Part shown: in pieces, positions 35,801 through 47,399 of the stretch | How the letters are laid out: each line of letters starts with the position of its first letter | How positions within the stretch are numbered: the stretch's first letter is position 1 | Assembly (NCBI GenBank): GCA_934045905.1 | Contig: OW203763.1 | Span: forward strand, 39,896,724-39,960,723 | From: Leuctra nigra | Taxonomy: Eukaryota; Arthropoda; Insecta; Plecoptera; Leuctridae | Reading direction: 5' to 3' | Length of the DNA stretch: 64,000 nt | Notes under the pieces: generated by a model | The model's input: only the letters and a program-made list of their open reading frames with translations | What the model was told of the DNA's origin: nothing | Database searches by the model: none | Position numbers and translations under genes: made by a program

Positions 35801-36034
35801 GCAACGCAATATCGAGAAAATGACTTCCGCCCATTTACCTCTGAGGTAGGTACAGACTGTACAAATAAACCAAAACGGAACAAAAGGAAAGCCTCTGGAA
35901 ACCCAGGTTTCGATTTCAGATGCTGACGATACTAATAGGCCACGACCGTCCCATCTCACTTCATTCTTCTTCATAATCATTCGTCCGTCGTCATTATAGC
36001 CTAGTTGCAAAACAGTGCTATGTTAAACCACCAA
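35800..36034 (+). mobile_element. SINE-like element
   Basis: It starts in a block shared with 5775-5830 (GACTTCCGCCC) and contains CCCAGGTTTCGATTTC. It ends CAAAACAGTGCTATGTTAAACC, a variant of the GCGACGTTAAAC 3' end seen at 28590, 49455 and 52350. Confidence 0.5.
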
Positions 36035-36075
36035 TACATACAAAAATATAAATAATACAAAAATCCAATCAAGTC

Positions 36076-36372
36076 GATTTTATAACGAACATTTGTATTT
36101 ATAAAATTATATTTTTTTTTTTTTGGGGGGGGGGACCCTGTTCACCCTAAATGTATTGCAGATTGTATTGTATTGTATGGGTGAATTAGTACCTATACCT
36201 ATTGCATATTGTACTGTATTAAATGTATTAATGTATTACTGAAATGAAATGTAATATATATGAAATGTAATGAGCAAAAATAGCATGATGCTGATAAACA
36301 GTTTACTCATTTGTCCCTCCCCCCACCCCAAAAAAAAGTCATTTTATAAATACAACTGTTCGTTATAATATG
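36076..36372. repeat. Inverted repeat with about 55-bp arms
   Basis: AACGAACATTTGTATTTATA at 36086 is inverted at TATAAATACAACTGTTCGTT (36345-36364), and the T/G run at 36111-36133 is mirrored by the C/A run at 36317-36338. The second copy of the 3.8-kb unit begins at the base matching 36341, inside the right arm. Confidence 0.65.
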
Positions 36373-36926
36373 ATTGCATTGTTCTCGTACAGCTATCATA
36401 ATGTAAGTCCATTTCAGCTAAAAGAGGGAGATCGTGTTCATCCTACAATGGCCGTTCTGCCTTAGGCCAGAACATTTTTACAATAAATAATTAATACCGC
36501 TTTCTGCTGAAGAAACATGAATTGCACCTCAGAGCTGGCTAGACCATTGCCGTGACTGTGAGATGATGGGAACATGGGTGTGAGGTTGGGGAGGCAAGGG
36601 ACATGCCCCTCCCCCACCCCCCCCAAAGATGTTAAAAAGAAAATGTACCTACCAGATTTGCATTTATTTAATACAATTAATATAATATCTTTGAAGAAAG
36701 TATATTATGTTACTTTTCGTCGGACTTATGTTATAGATAACTACCATTTAATATTCTAATGTTCAATGACGAACGAAAATCTTGATCGCTTTTAGTTCAT
36801 TATCCGATTCTCCAAATAGGATTTATTAGATTTTGACTCATTATCGGAAATAGAATATTGGTACCTACTATAAGGATTACTAATAAAGGTATTCATTTTA
36901 GGTACCCCAAAAATACAATTTGTGTA

Positions 36927-37890
36927 ACGCGTTGATAAGCGAACACGGATACGTGCAACACCTCGAACCATAATCAATAATATACGTAAAACAATTGAAA
37001 TCTAGAAGCACGATCCATTAAATTATATTAAAAAAATGAATTTGCTTCTCATTGCAAGTAACACTACACTCATGTGTATTTATTGGAATATTTAGGTATT
37101 ATGGATTAATACAAAATAAAAATACATAGATTCAATCCACAAAATAGACCATTATCTAAGTGCTAATATGACTGAGCAAACCTAATTTAAGAAATATTAT
37201 CCAAACAGACCGTTCCGTTTAATAGAGCTTGCCTAACACATTGCTTACCTAACATAAACCTAACTCGTTGGATCTATAAGAAAAATATCGACTGAATAAA
37301 TAAAATATTTTATAAAATTAATTTCAATTAACAACTAACCAAACTGTTTCTACAATCAAGCAGACTTGCCGGTCTACAAATAATTAGCTCAACCTTTAAA
37401 AGGATTTAAAGTAAGACTGCATGTTAAAACTCTTATAATAACCTATACCTACATTAATTACATCTTCTTCAAGAAAATAATATAAAACCTAAGTATAACC
37501 TAGCAGGTATTGCTATAACTATATATCATACCGTAAAACGTATTCTAACAATAAAATAGATAGGCAGCTGCTTGCTTCCGAGCTGTTTTGAATGGGGCGC
37601 ATCGAGCGGCCGCAACGGACTCCTCGAACCTACAATGCTATTTATATGGGAAAACATGATTTTTTTTTTTTTTATGGACGGATCTTTCTCAAAAACTATA
37701 CAGGTCTAAGTTAGTATGAGATGAAGGTGTGTGCAAAATTTCAGATCGATACGTTGACCGGTGCGACGTGGGTTGAACCAGCAAAAAAACAAACAAACAA
37801 ACAAACAAACAAACACACACACAGAGAAAGTGCCGCAAGAGTCAAGTGGAGACGCTCGCTCCGCTCGCTCCGCTCGCTTAATATTGCTCA
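36927..37890 (+). repeat. GAGACGCTCGCT-ending repeat, first copy
   Basis: It starts AACGCGTTGATAAGCGAACACGG and ends GACGCTCGCTCCGCTCGC. A (CAAA)n/(CA)n linker follows the block GATCGATACGTTGACCGGTG. The second copy lies 1.4 kb downstream, diverged by substitutions and indels. Confidence 0.8.
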
Positions 37891-38282
37891 ATGATACCTA
37901 GTAGCCAATCACTTTCGATTGTTATTCAATGAAAAATCATCACTGTATCCAAAAGATATACGAAATTTCGTAAATATAAAAATGTCCCCTTGCAGAAAAA
38001 CGTATTTTTCTTCCACTATTTGTATATCTAGATATCTACTATTTGTGCACATGACAAGTTGACTATTCATTTAGATTTTAATAAAAACACACGGGTCAGG
38101 AGGCAACTAACTAGTCTTCTATTAACACATAACATTAAAACAACGATATTTGAACCAACAAGAATAGACCCATCCCACAATTCATCATCGACACTAGACA
38201 ACATAGCCACAAATATAAAAAATGAAAAGTTCAATACAAAAGTAATAAACAACAACCTCTCAGATCACTTTGCACAACAAAT

Positions 38283-39315
38283 GTTGCACAACAACTTTGC
38301 TCGTTGATAAGCGAGCACGGATACGTGCAAAACCTCGAACCATAATTCCTTAAAAGCCGGCAATAATATACCTAAAACAACTGAAATCTAGAAGCACGAT
38401 CCACTAAATTATATAAAAAAATAGCTGAATTTGCTTCTCATTGCAAGTTATTGCAACAGTTATTGCAAGTCATTGCAACATGATAAACACTCATGTGTAT
38501 TTATTTCAGTATTTAGGTACGTAGGTATTATGGAATTATTATAAATAAAAAATACAGAGATTCAAACCACAAAATAGGCTATTATCTAAGTGCTAATATG
38601 AGCAAACATAATTTAAGAAACATTATCCAAACAGTTACTTGCCGTTCCGTATAAAAGAGCTTATTTCTTCTAGCACATTGCTTACCTAACACAAACCTAA
38701 CACATTGTATCTGATACAAATGAAATAAATATTTCATAAACATAATTTCAATTATCAACCAACCAATCTATTTCTACACTCAAGCAGACATTTCATCGGT
38801 CTACAAATAATTTGCTCAGCCTTTGAAAAGATTGGAAGCAAGACTGCATGTTAAAACTCTCATAAACAATAAATACCCATACCTATTAACTACTTATGCA
38901 AAAATAATAAAATAAACCCTAAGTATAACCTCGCATGTATTGCTTTAACTATTATCTAACCGCAAAGAAATAATTGTTACGTATTCAAACAATAATAGAT
39001 AGACAGCTGCTTGCTTCCGAGTTGTTTTGAATGGAGCGCATCGGGCGGCCGCAACGGACTCCTTGAACCTACAATGCCATATATATGGGAAAACGCGATT
39101 TTTTTTATTTGTGAACGGATCTTTCTCAAAAACTATACAGGTCTAAGTTAGTATGAGATGAAGGTGTGTGCAAAATTTCAGATCGATACGTTGACCGGTG
39201 CGGCCTGGGTTGAACCAGCAAAAAAAACAAAAACAAACAAACAAACAAACAAACAAACACACACACAGAGAAAGTGCCGTAAGAGTCAAGTGGAGACGCT
39301 CGCTCCGCTCGCTTA
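38283..39315 (+). repeat. GAGACGCTCGCT-ending repeat inserted in the LINE with an 85-bp duplication
   Basis: The 85 bases at 38198-38282 are repeated exactly at 39316-39400 on the other side of the 1033-bp insert. The insert opens with GTTGCACAACAAC, which echoes the preceding TGCACAACAAAT, and then the family start CGTTGATAAGCGAGCACGG. It ends GACGCTCGCTCCGCTCGCTT. Confidence 0.85.
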
Positions 39316-41400
39316 ACAACATAGCCACAAATATAAAAAATGAAAAGTTCAATACAAAAGTAATAAACAACAACCTCTCAGATCACTTTGCACAACAAAT
39401 AACTTTATCAATGGATCCAATAGAAATAAATCAAAAAACATTTATGCGTCGAAAATTTGACGACAAAAGCATCACTGCCTTTAAAAAGAAACCTTAATGA
39501 AATTAACTGGGATGATGTCTACAACGCCAAAACACCGGATGATAAATACAATACTTTCGAGCAACTCTTTAAGACTACCTTTAACAATAGCTTTCCAGAA
39601 AGAAAAATAAAAATAAATACCAATCAGAAAAGGTTATCCTGGTTAACTACAGGAATTAGGATATCCAGCAAAAATCTGAAGTCACTGTACAAAATAAATA
39701 GACACTTCAATACCCCAAAAACTAATCTTCAATACAAATTATTCAAGAAAATGTATAAAAAAGTGATAACAGCAGCAAAGAATAGAGACATTCAAAATAA
39801 AATAAATTCCTGTGAAACGAGCACAAAATCAAAAAAAATATGGGAAGTAATCAACGAAGAAACAAACAATAACAAAACTAAAAAAGATGCAAATATAAAA
39901 ATAGAAAGAGGAAATAAAATTATTAGCGATCACAATGTAATTGCAAATGCCTTCAATGAAGAATACGCATGCGTAGCTAAAACACTAACAAAAAACATGC
40001 ACACGAGTAAAAATGCATACCAACAATATTTGAATCCAAACAAATTCTCACAAAAAACGATATTTCTAAGGGAAACTAATGCGCAGGAAATAATAATGCA
40101 AACAAAGAAGTTAAAAAATAAGCACTCTTTCGGCATTGATCAAATACCAACATCCCTAATAAAAAAATGCATAAAGTCCATCATTACTCCCCTTATAGAC
40201 ATATTCAACTCCTTTATAAACAGTGGCATCTTTCCCAACAAACTTAAAATATCAAAAATTATCCCACTTCACAAGAAAGGGAGGAAAGATAACATCAGAA
40301 ATTATAGACCAATATCCCTGCTCCCAGCCATATCAAAAATTCTGGAAAAAATTTTACACTTTAGACTCACCTCATTCCTTGAACAAGAAAATATACTGTC
40401 TAACAAACAGAATGGTTTCCGACAAAAAAGGGAACATCCGACACCATAAGCAATTTCATTGAAAATGCAATACACGGAATAGAGAATAGAGAACTTATCT
40501 TAGGAATATTCTGTGACCTATCGAAGGCGTTCGACTGCATTGATCACAGAATATTACTAGAGAAACTAAAACACTATGAAATCAGAGGAAAAGCAGAAGA
40601 GCTCATTAGGTCATACCTGTCAAACAGAGTTCAACACGTGGAAATCACGACTTTTGACGCAAGGAACAGGGAAAAGAAGTTCCTCTCAGAGCCCGAAGCG
40701 ATAACCGCCGGCGTACCCCAAGGGTCGATTCTAGGGCCGCTCCTTTTCAATGCATTTATAAACGATTTGCCAGATGTAATAAATAACGCAGAGCTGTTTG
40801 CTGACGACACAAGTATTATTATTAAGGGCATAAATCGAGACACACTATTATCAAACGCAGAAGCAACAATCGCCAAGGCCACTACTTGGTTCAGCGACAA
40901 TAAACTAATACTAAATTCCAGTAAAACACATTTTATCCATTTTAATAGCTCAAATAAAACACGAAACATTTTAATAGGAAACATAAAAAACAAATCGACA
41001 ATACAGAAATATCACAAGTAGAAGAAACTAGATTTTTAGGATTATTAATAGACAATAAATTAAACTGGAAGGCTCACTGTGATCATCTAGAAAACAAGCT
41101 AAGTTCCTCCTGCTTTGCACTAAAAATAATTAAACAAACCACGAACATAAAAACTGCAAAAATTGCTTACTATGCAAATTTTGAGTCGCACATATGCTAT
41201 GGACTACAATTTTGGGGTAGTTCATGCAATACAAAACATATATTCAAAATGCAGAAGAGAGCGGTAAGAATAATATTGGGACTTAGAAATAAAGACAAAA
41301 ATTCATTTGTTTAACCACACTGCAAACCGCATTTCATAAAACATAAAATACTTATTCTCTATAGTATTTACATTTTTGAATCATCAGTAGCCATTAAGAA
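39316..41400 (+). pseudogene. Broken endonuclease-linker/reverse transcriptase ORF of the 38-kb LINE
   Basis: Frames at 39316-39497, 39457-40449, about 40445-41021 and about 41015-41316 belong to one ORF broken by three frame changes (near 39495, 40440 and 41015). RT blocks: NYRPISLLPAISKILEK, GIFCDLSKAFDCIDH, GVPQGSILGPLLFNAFINDL, the catalytic LFADDTSIIIKG, and RFLGLLIDNKLNWKAH. An in-frame stop at about 41312 follows KDKNSFV. The carboxyl part resumes after the insertion, at 42250-42462, ending ...LKTYLGTI and a stop. Confidence 0.85.
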
Positions 41401-41437
41401 AAACCTTCTTAATGATGTCGTGGACGTTTTCGGAACC

Positions 41438-42009
41438 CTCACCACTGGACTGCCACCTTGACGCGGTGGTGGGGCTTAAGGGACCGGCTCGCATAGCGAG
41501 TTGGTCCCAACCAAGTGCAGTCCAGGGTCGGCCTAATCCCATGCCCTCCCTTGAATCCCCACCGATGGCTGCCACCTTAGCGCGGTGGTGGGGTTTGCGT
41601 TGGCCAATGATCCATTGCAGCTACGCCGGCGAGCATATGCTCATGTGTAAGGGTTACCCATGCCGGACAGATCAGTGGTGAGGTCCAGACAAAGAGCAGC
41701 CAGGGTTGGCCTAACCATGTCCTCCCTTGAATTTGCGATCCCCTCCCTCCCCTCGGGCCGGCCTTCCCCCTCGAGATGGTGATCCCCCTGAAATCGGGTT
41801 CCGCCGGCCCGAATCCTCACACCCCCCGGTCCGTCCCCATTCCGGCCTAGCCTCCCCACCAGTGTTGGACCCCCCCGGATCGGGCCCGTTAGGTCGACCC
41901 CTCCCCATGTCCACCACTTATATCAACAAAGTTAAATGCATAAATGCAAAAATTAATGTGCGCAATATAACCTCGTCGTTGAAGCGCCGTTAAACCACAA
42001 TAATCTAAT
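41438..42009 (+). mobile_element. Inner GC-rich retroelement-like insertion
   Basis: Its 5' part repeats the structured block GACTGCCACCTTGACGCGG / TGGTGGGGCTT twice (about 41448 and 41567). A GC-rich stretch follows, then a short AT-rich part ending ACCTCGTCGTTGAAGCGCCG, GTTAAACCACAATAATCTAATC. The end matches fragments at 15451 and 16035. With no coding body, it looks like a non-autonomous LINE derivative (5' UTR joined to 3' UTR). Flanked by 13-bp duplications. Confidence 0.7.
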
Positions 42010-42032
42010 CGTTTTCGGAACCATCTTGTAAT

Positions 42033-42247
42033 GACATGGCAGTGGTGACGGTTTGTTCCGTTGGAGGTGCTGGTGGCCCTGATAAGGGCCGTTCGCGACG
42101 TTTCGAAGGATGTACTTCCTTCATCTTCACCTTCATCTTCAGTCAACCGCCAGAAGATGAAGGAAGTACATCCTTCGAACGTCGCGAACGGCCCTTATCA
42201 GGGCCACCAGCACCTCCAACGGAACAAACCGTCACCACTGCCATGTC
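42033..42247. repeat. Near-perfect palindrome, 94-bp arms
   Basis: GACATGGCAGTGGTGACGG at 42033 is mirrored by CCGTCACCACTGCCATGTC ending at 42247. The arms differ by one base (TTTCGAAGG against CCTTCGAACG). The loop is about 26 bp (about 42128-42153). The palindrome ends exactly at the 12-bp duplication. Confidence 0.9.
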
Positions 42248-42737
42248 AACCTTCTTAATCTAACTCAGAACAAGGACATACACACTCACAACACTAGACA
42301 AAGAGAAAATGTGCATGCAACAAATCATAGGATGAAACTAACACAAAAAAACTCAAATTATGAAAAGTTAAAATTGTACAATAAATTACCTGTAGTCATA
42401 AAGAATGAAGAAAACTTAATTATATTCAAACATAGACTTAAGACTTATCTTGGAACTATATAAAGCATATTATTCCCTTAAAGAATATCTAGACGATTAA
42501 CTTCAAACATTGTTCCAAAGACAATATTTTTCTAGATTGCTATTTATCTCCCATCTATGCATGTTCATTCTAAATCTATTTTTAAGAGAGTGAATTAATA
42601 ATTATTCCTTGCAGTATTCTGTGATAAGGATATAAAAATTAGATATCTAGAAAATTAGATACCTAAATATTCCTAATATTAAGTTCGTCCGTATCAACTG
42701 TTAGTGTTATGCATTGTATTACTAATTAATTACCATT

Positions 42738-42777
42738 TAATAACAATAGTAGTAGTAGTAGTAGTAGTAGTTGTAGT
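42738..42777 (+). repeat. (TAG)n microsatellite in the LINE 3' region
   Basis: About ten TAG units with one TTG. Confidence 0.9.
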
Positions 42778-42944
42778 AAATAGAATATAGAAGAGTGCAT
42801 GTATAATGTGATTCATCACTTATACATTTCCATATACCCTAAACATGAGAGCTTGCTACTCAAGGGTCATTGTTTTATGTACCTATACCTATGTAAAATA
42901 ATTGGAAATAAAACTGAAACTGAAACTGAAACTACGTTAGGATT

Positions 42945-43125
42945 GCGGGAAGGAGGAAGTCGTGGCCTCTTAGTGAGAAACCTCCCCATCATTTGCCTCT
43001 CTACTTTGGTAACCCCTGGGCAAGAACGACAGCCGCGGGACTCGTATCCGGGCGTCCCGAGTGCTCAGGCGTTTTATATATTATTTAAACGTGTTTGTGT
43101 AAACCTGTTCCACGATGCAGTCTCG
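42945..43125 (-). mobile_element. SINE fragment
   Basis: The minus strand has the B-box-like GGATACGAGTCCCG (about 43036-43049). The block ATCATTTGCCTCTCTACTTTGG on the plus strand is related to ACATTTGCCTCTCGATTGAG at 28728. Confidence 0.5.
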
Positions 43126-43129
43126 ATTC

Positions 43130-44607
43130 GGTCACATCCACATCGTCATCTCGTCGAAAATGTATCTTATCAAATCAGATGAGATCTTCAGTGGCTGAAC
43201 GGAATTGAACCAAATCCCAGCTGTGCGATTTAGTCTTGAATTCAGAAGAGCTCAGATTCATTTCTCTCGACTAGGTTAATATCTGGATATGTTAAGTACC
43301 TATAGGAAGGATGTTTACACCGGGAGGTGCCAAAAGAAATCACCCAGTTTCAGAGGTCACTACATCAAAACTATAAAAGATAAAGGACTGAAACTTTCAC
43401 ATGTTACAGAACAAATATGAACATTTAATATGTGCAATTTCCAGAAATATTCGAGAAATGCGAAAAAAGTTACATGAATTTGAATAAGTTGGATCAAACC
43501 CTCCATCCCCACATGCTCGAATCGCGTTTATCTCTGTGGTTTCGTCTGGATAATCAGGTTTGAAAAAGGATTTAGAATTGTGCAAGCAATTTATGTGACC
43601 CGAGTGTATACGTACTAAGGTTCTTCTCCTCCCCCCCTCCCCCTGGGCATTTTTTATCGGATCCAGACACAGATAGGGTAGTTTATACTAAGTTATCGAT
43701 GTGCTCTCTACAGTAATTATTCAAAAAGATGTGCAGTAACTATTTATATGTTATTGTAAACTTCCCTTTGGATGAAAATTATAGCATCTGAAATGCGTAA
43801 AAACGGTAAACCCAACACCAATTTTGAAAAAAAAGTCCTTACGGGACAATTCTGGCAGGCTTGATCTTGGATCTTGAGCGTCAAAAACGCGTAAAATCGG
43901 TGCAAAAGCGGTGCTTTCCAAGGGACTTGTCCCCCTCCCCCCCCCCCCCTCCCTCCCTGTAACTCCAACAATGTATGGTTACGAATTTTCCTTAATAAAT
44001 GCCCTGCCCCACACCCTTTTCACAAAACCATTCATGTTAACATCATAAGAATTAGGAAGTAAATGGTCTAAAAACTACACACAAAAAAACAAGAAGAAAA
44101 ACTTAAAATATGCCCAAATATGATATCAAAATTAAAAATCCCTAAAAAGTCTATATTACTAAAATTTGCATTTAGTTATTATTATAGGTACCTTTGCATA
44201 AAATATTATAGAAAAGTATCGAGATACGGGTAAAAGATACACAAATAGTATCTGTAGTACTAGATACTTCCTGCACCACTACCGCTCCAAATCATCCTCA
44301 TAGCACAGATCTGCTGATTAGGTCATGAGGGTGATTAGGACAGCTACGCGACCTAGCTCAAAGCTTCGCATCATCTCCAATCATCATAAAAGAATTAGAT
44401 GCACCTTACAGTTACTTTAAGATGTACTATCATGAGATGACATGACATGACGGCATCTGCCACGGTCCGGGGTCGAGCCCAGAGTCGCCTCAGTTGTTTG
44501 AGAACTAAGAAGAAAATCTCAATCTTTTTTTGATTGCCTATCTTTCTCTGGTTATCAGAGATGGATTCTGCATGAACTGAGTGAACAACAAATCCTGACA
44601 ACTACTG
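43130..44607. other. Gene-free DNA with a C13 run
   Basis: C13 at 43937-43949. Minus-strand ORFs at 43397-43971 and 44395-44738 carry no recognisable domain. Confidence 0.4.
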
Positions 44608-44789
44608 TAGGGGAGATGGGTGCCATTAGGACATGGGGTACACGTGGAAAATGTAAGCGTTTTGAAAAAAAAATCTGTACATATAGAAATATATAAATTA
44701 AAAATTGTTTTTATTCTATACCCAAAACAAATGTTCATGTGAAATTTGAGGTTTGAAATAACGTGTCCAACTTGGCCCCCTCTCCCCTA
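44608..44789. mobile_element. 182-bp MITE with TA ends
   Basis: TAGGGGAGATGGGTGCC at the left pairs with GGCCCCCTCTCCCCTA at the right; GGACA(T/C)G/CGTGTCC blocks follow inward. TA-type boundaries suggest a Tc1/mariner-like insertion. No ORF. Confidence 0.65.
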
Positions 44790-45129
44790 CATGTGGACGC
44801 GTCAGAACTGCAACTGTGCATGCAAGACGGAGCGTGTGTCCATCTGATCTCTGCGATCAAAGATATCGTACTGATCTAGACGACTACTTGATTACGCGAT
44901 GTAAATTCTGAACTAGTTCCAACTCCGCCTTCTTCCCGCTGGCCTTCTTTCCCACACATGATTGCCGATGAGTCCCACTCAGTTTCAGAATGATTCCGAG
45001 ACGGTTAGTTAACATGCATTCAGTCATGATCACGGTGGTCATGATGCATGAACAAATCAAATCAAACTGCCATGGGCCATGGCCAAGGAAATAAATGACA
45101 TCAAGACTCAGATTCATGGGTGCCTACCT

Positions 45130-45151
45130 GGGGGGGGGGGGGGGGGGGGGG
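45130..45151 (+). repeat. G22 homopolymer
   Basis: 22 consecutive G, followed by CTTAGGGCTTGCCATCC. Confidence 0.95.
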
Positions 45152-45349
45152 CTTAGGGCTTGCCATCCTCAATATTTAAAAACTAAATTGAACAGATTAA
45201 TTTTAATACAGTTTTTTTTAAATATGCTGCCTGTTTTTATCTCGAAAGAAGTATTATAAACTACAGTTCATCTTAAGAAATTATTACCGCTTATTTTACA
45301 GGTTTTAAAGAGTTCAGCACATAAATTACGTTTTTAAAGTGTTTAATTT

Positions 45350-45520
45350 AATTTTTCCTGCTGGGAGGTTGGGGCAACCCCCTCCCAACACGTAGGGTTG
45401 CCCGTTGTTGATATCACAAGTTATAGGGTGGAGGGGCGAGGGGGATGGTCAAGGAACCGAATTCGATTTGGGGCATGCCCTAGGGGAGCCCTTTGGGGAG
45501 CCCTAACTAACGCATGCTAT
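45350..45520. repeat. GC-rich repeat remnants
   Basis: CTGGGAGGTTGGGGCAACCC, CCTCCCAACACG and a TAGGGTTGCCCG terminus at 45393 link this to the dispersed GC-rich/TAGGGTTGCC families. Confidence 0.45.
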
Positions 45521-45911
45521 TCCGAATCGTTTTCCATTATCTCCGTAATAAAATTTCCAAAATCATATCACTTATCAGCAACTCACAGAAGCAGTGCGCT
45601 TGTTGAACTGTAACCCCGGGCATTTAGCTGATTTTACCCAACGACGTATAACGTTTTACTTTCTAGAGGTTTTTGGTATATCTAAAGTTTTCTAAGAGAT
45701 TAAGATTACACAGTCTCCGAATAAAATGATCTTCACCATTGGAACTCTGTCATGCTAGATTGCTGAGCTATAGATTGCTGATCCAAGGAAATGGTTTAGG
45801 CTAATCGTTTATTTTTTAATCACTAACGAATAATAAATCTTTGTCCTTGTCATAGCACCCAAAGTAAACAAATAATTAAGTCACCTGGTAGTACAACTAC
45901 CATGAATTACC

Positions 45912-46535
45912 ATGAGATCTGAAACGTGTATAGATAATATTTTCACCAATATGTCAAATGCCACTGCCGTGTCACTTGATGCTGGTTTGTCTGACCATTG
46001 TGTTCAGCTGTTGAGAGTAAAGGCATGTGCATCGACTGATAGCAGTCAGGAATTTGTATACAAAAGATCATTCAGTGATGAACAAGTAAATACTTTCAAG
46101 TTGTTGATGAGTGGTGCCAACTGGGACAGCATTTATGTCGAAGAAGGTGTTAATAATATGTTTAATGAGTTCATGAGGATTTTTAATCAGTATTTTGATG
46201 AAGCGTTTCCAAAGAGAAGAGTTAGAATAAAAAGACAAAATAAAAAAGTTAATTCGTGGTTCACTAAAGAATTAAAACAGATGTCTGAAGAAGTAAAGAG
46301 GTTGTACGTAATTTCAAAAAGAAATTTGGTGCACAAGGCACGATATTTAAAGCTGAAGAAAGATTACACATTGGCCATTAAAAATAGTAAACGTAATATG
46401 AACATAACATGTATAAATACGGCAAAAAAACAAGTCAAAGGCTGCGTGGAATTTAATAAAGAATAATATGAATGATTCAAGTTTGTGCAGCTCAAGAAGT
46501 GGGGATATTAAGCTGGTTCATGAGGGGAGGCACAT
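45912..46535 (+). pseudogene. LINE endonuclease end and linker, frameshifted
   Basis: The frame is open from 45912 to 46466 (SETCIDNIFTN, LDAGLSDHCVQLL, VNSWFTKELKQMSEEVKRLY). Around 46436-46446 it shifts by one base, after which the alternative frame (AWNLIKNNMNDSS ... LVHEGRH) continues to the MITE and matches the linker of the antisense relative. The frame before the shift ends at TAA 46464-46466. Confidence 0.85.
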
Positions 46536-47391
46536 CAGAGTTGGGTAAGTTACTTGTAAAAAGGAACTAGTTACTCTGTAAGTTACCTGATCTCAAAAGG
46601 AACTAAGTTACTTGGTAAGTTACTTGATTTGAAAAGTAACTGAGTTACTTTTAAGTTACTTTAAAGTTACTTTTCGGATTTTTTTTCGAAAAAAAACAAA
46701 CGTGATTGAACTCCGCCGAGGGTTTAACTTGTTCGTCTAATAGGCGAGCAAAGCAATTTTATTATTTGTATTTACTCACAGTCATCGTGCTCACAGTCAA
46801 AAAAATAAATTTAAATTGCACTCGCGGTAACTGGTAAATTTATTGCATGCACCTCGTTCTCTTCACTTCTTTAAATGGTCCATCCATGTGGCAATCGCTT
46901 TGATTTGTGAAAGACTGCATCTGATTGGGTATAGGTACATTTTATGTAAAAACGACCCTTATTGGCTAGTAATGAATGACGTCATACTTGTTTTCACTTT
47001 GGATTGGTATGATTCTCGGAAAAACTTGCAGCGCATCTGCAAGCATCCCCCAGCCCAACTACCTGCTAATGACTTGTGGAAGGAAATAGATCAATGGGAA
47101 GGAAGGACACTCATTTCATTTCCTGTGATTTGTTGTCTGGGTTTATGATTTTCTCTCAAGAGGTAGATAGGGAGTTTGTAGACTGTGAAAATATTATATT
47201 TTTGTCAAATTATTTCACCTAAAAGTAACTTTTAAAGTAACGAAAATTAAGTTACAAGTTCCTGTAAAATTGTAACTTAGTTACTCACAAAGTTACTGAG
47301 GATGAAAAGTAACTAGTTACCCCAAAAGTTACCTTAAAAGTAACTAGTTACCAGTAACTAGTTACTTTCGTTAAGTTACTACCCAACTCTG
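46536..47391. mobile_element. hAT MITE with perfect 8-bp target duplication
   Basis: The termini are CAGAGTTGGGTAAGTTAC (46536) and GTTACTACCCAACTCTG (ends 47391). AGGCACAT is present at 46528-46535 and 47392-47399. Many subterminal AAGTTACTT/AAGTAACT blocks form extended inverted arms around a unique core (about 46730-47210). The 101-residue ORF in the core shows no transposase domain. Confidence 0.95.
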
Positions 47392-47399
47392 AGGCACAT

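Larger units (their letters stand above)
36341..40135 (+). repeat. Segment repeated at 60206-64000
   Basis: All landmarks and reading frames compared are offset by exactly 23865 bp with no indel, and the text appears identical wherever I compared it. It comprises about 590 bp of unique-looking DNA, two copies of the GAGACGCTCGCT-ending repeat, and the 5' part of a LINE. Sequence before the matching base differs between copies. Confidence 0.95.
41414..42247. mobile_element. Nested chimeric insertion flanked by a 12-bp duplication
   Basis: AACCTTCTTAAT lies at 41402-41413 and 42248-42259. Inside, CGTTTTCGGAACC lies at 41425-41437 and 42010-42022 and flanks an inner element of 572 bp. The outer element without the inner one is about 250 bp and consists mainly of the palindrome at 42033-42247. 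Confidence 0.85.
38050..42936 (+). mobile_element. Non-LTR retrotransposon with two insertions
   Basis: It begins in the end of the endonuclease domain (NNLSDHFAQQ at about 38245) and ends in a CTGAAA-repeat tail (42917-42936). It is interrupted at 38283-39315 by a repeat with an 85-bp target duplication, and at 41414-42247 by a chimeric insertion with a 12-bp duplication. It is related in layout to the 45.9-kb LINE but clearly diverged. Its left part is repeated from 61915 to the window end. Confidence 0.85.

Noticed and set aside
44884..45117. 77-residue minus-strand ORF with ordinary-looking composition
   Set aside because: No family similarity recognised, no convincing acceptor (it is preceded by a G22/C22 run), and the other frames look equally plausible.
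46843..47148. 101-residue ORF inside the hAT MITE
   Set aside because: No hAT dimerisation or catalytic motif; the element is too short to be autonomous.
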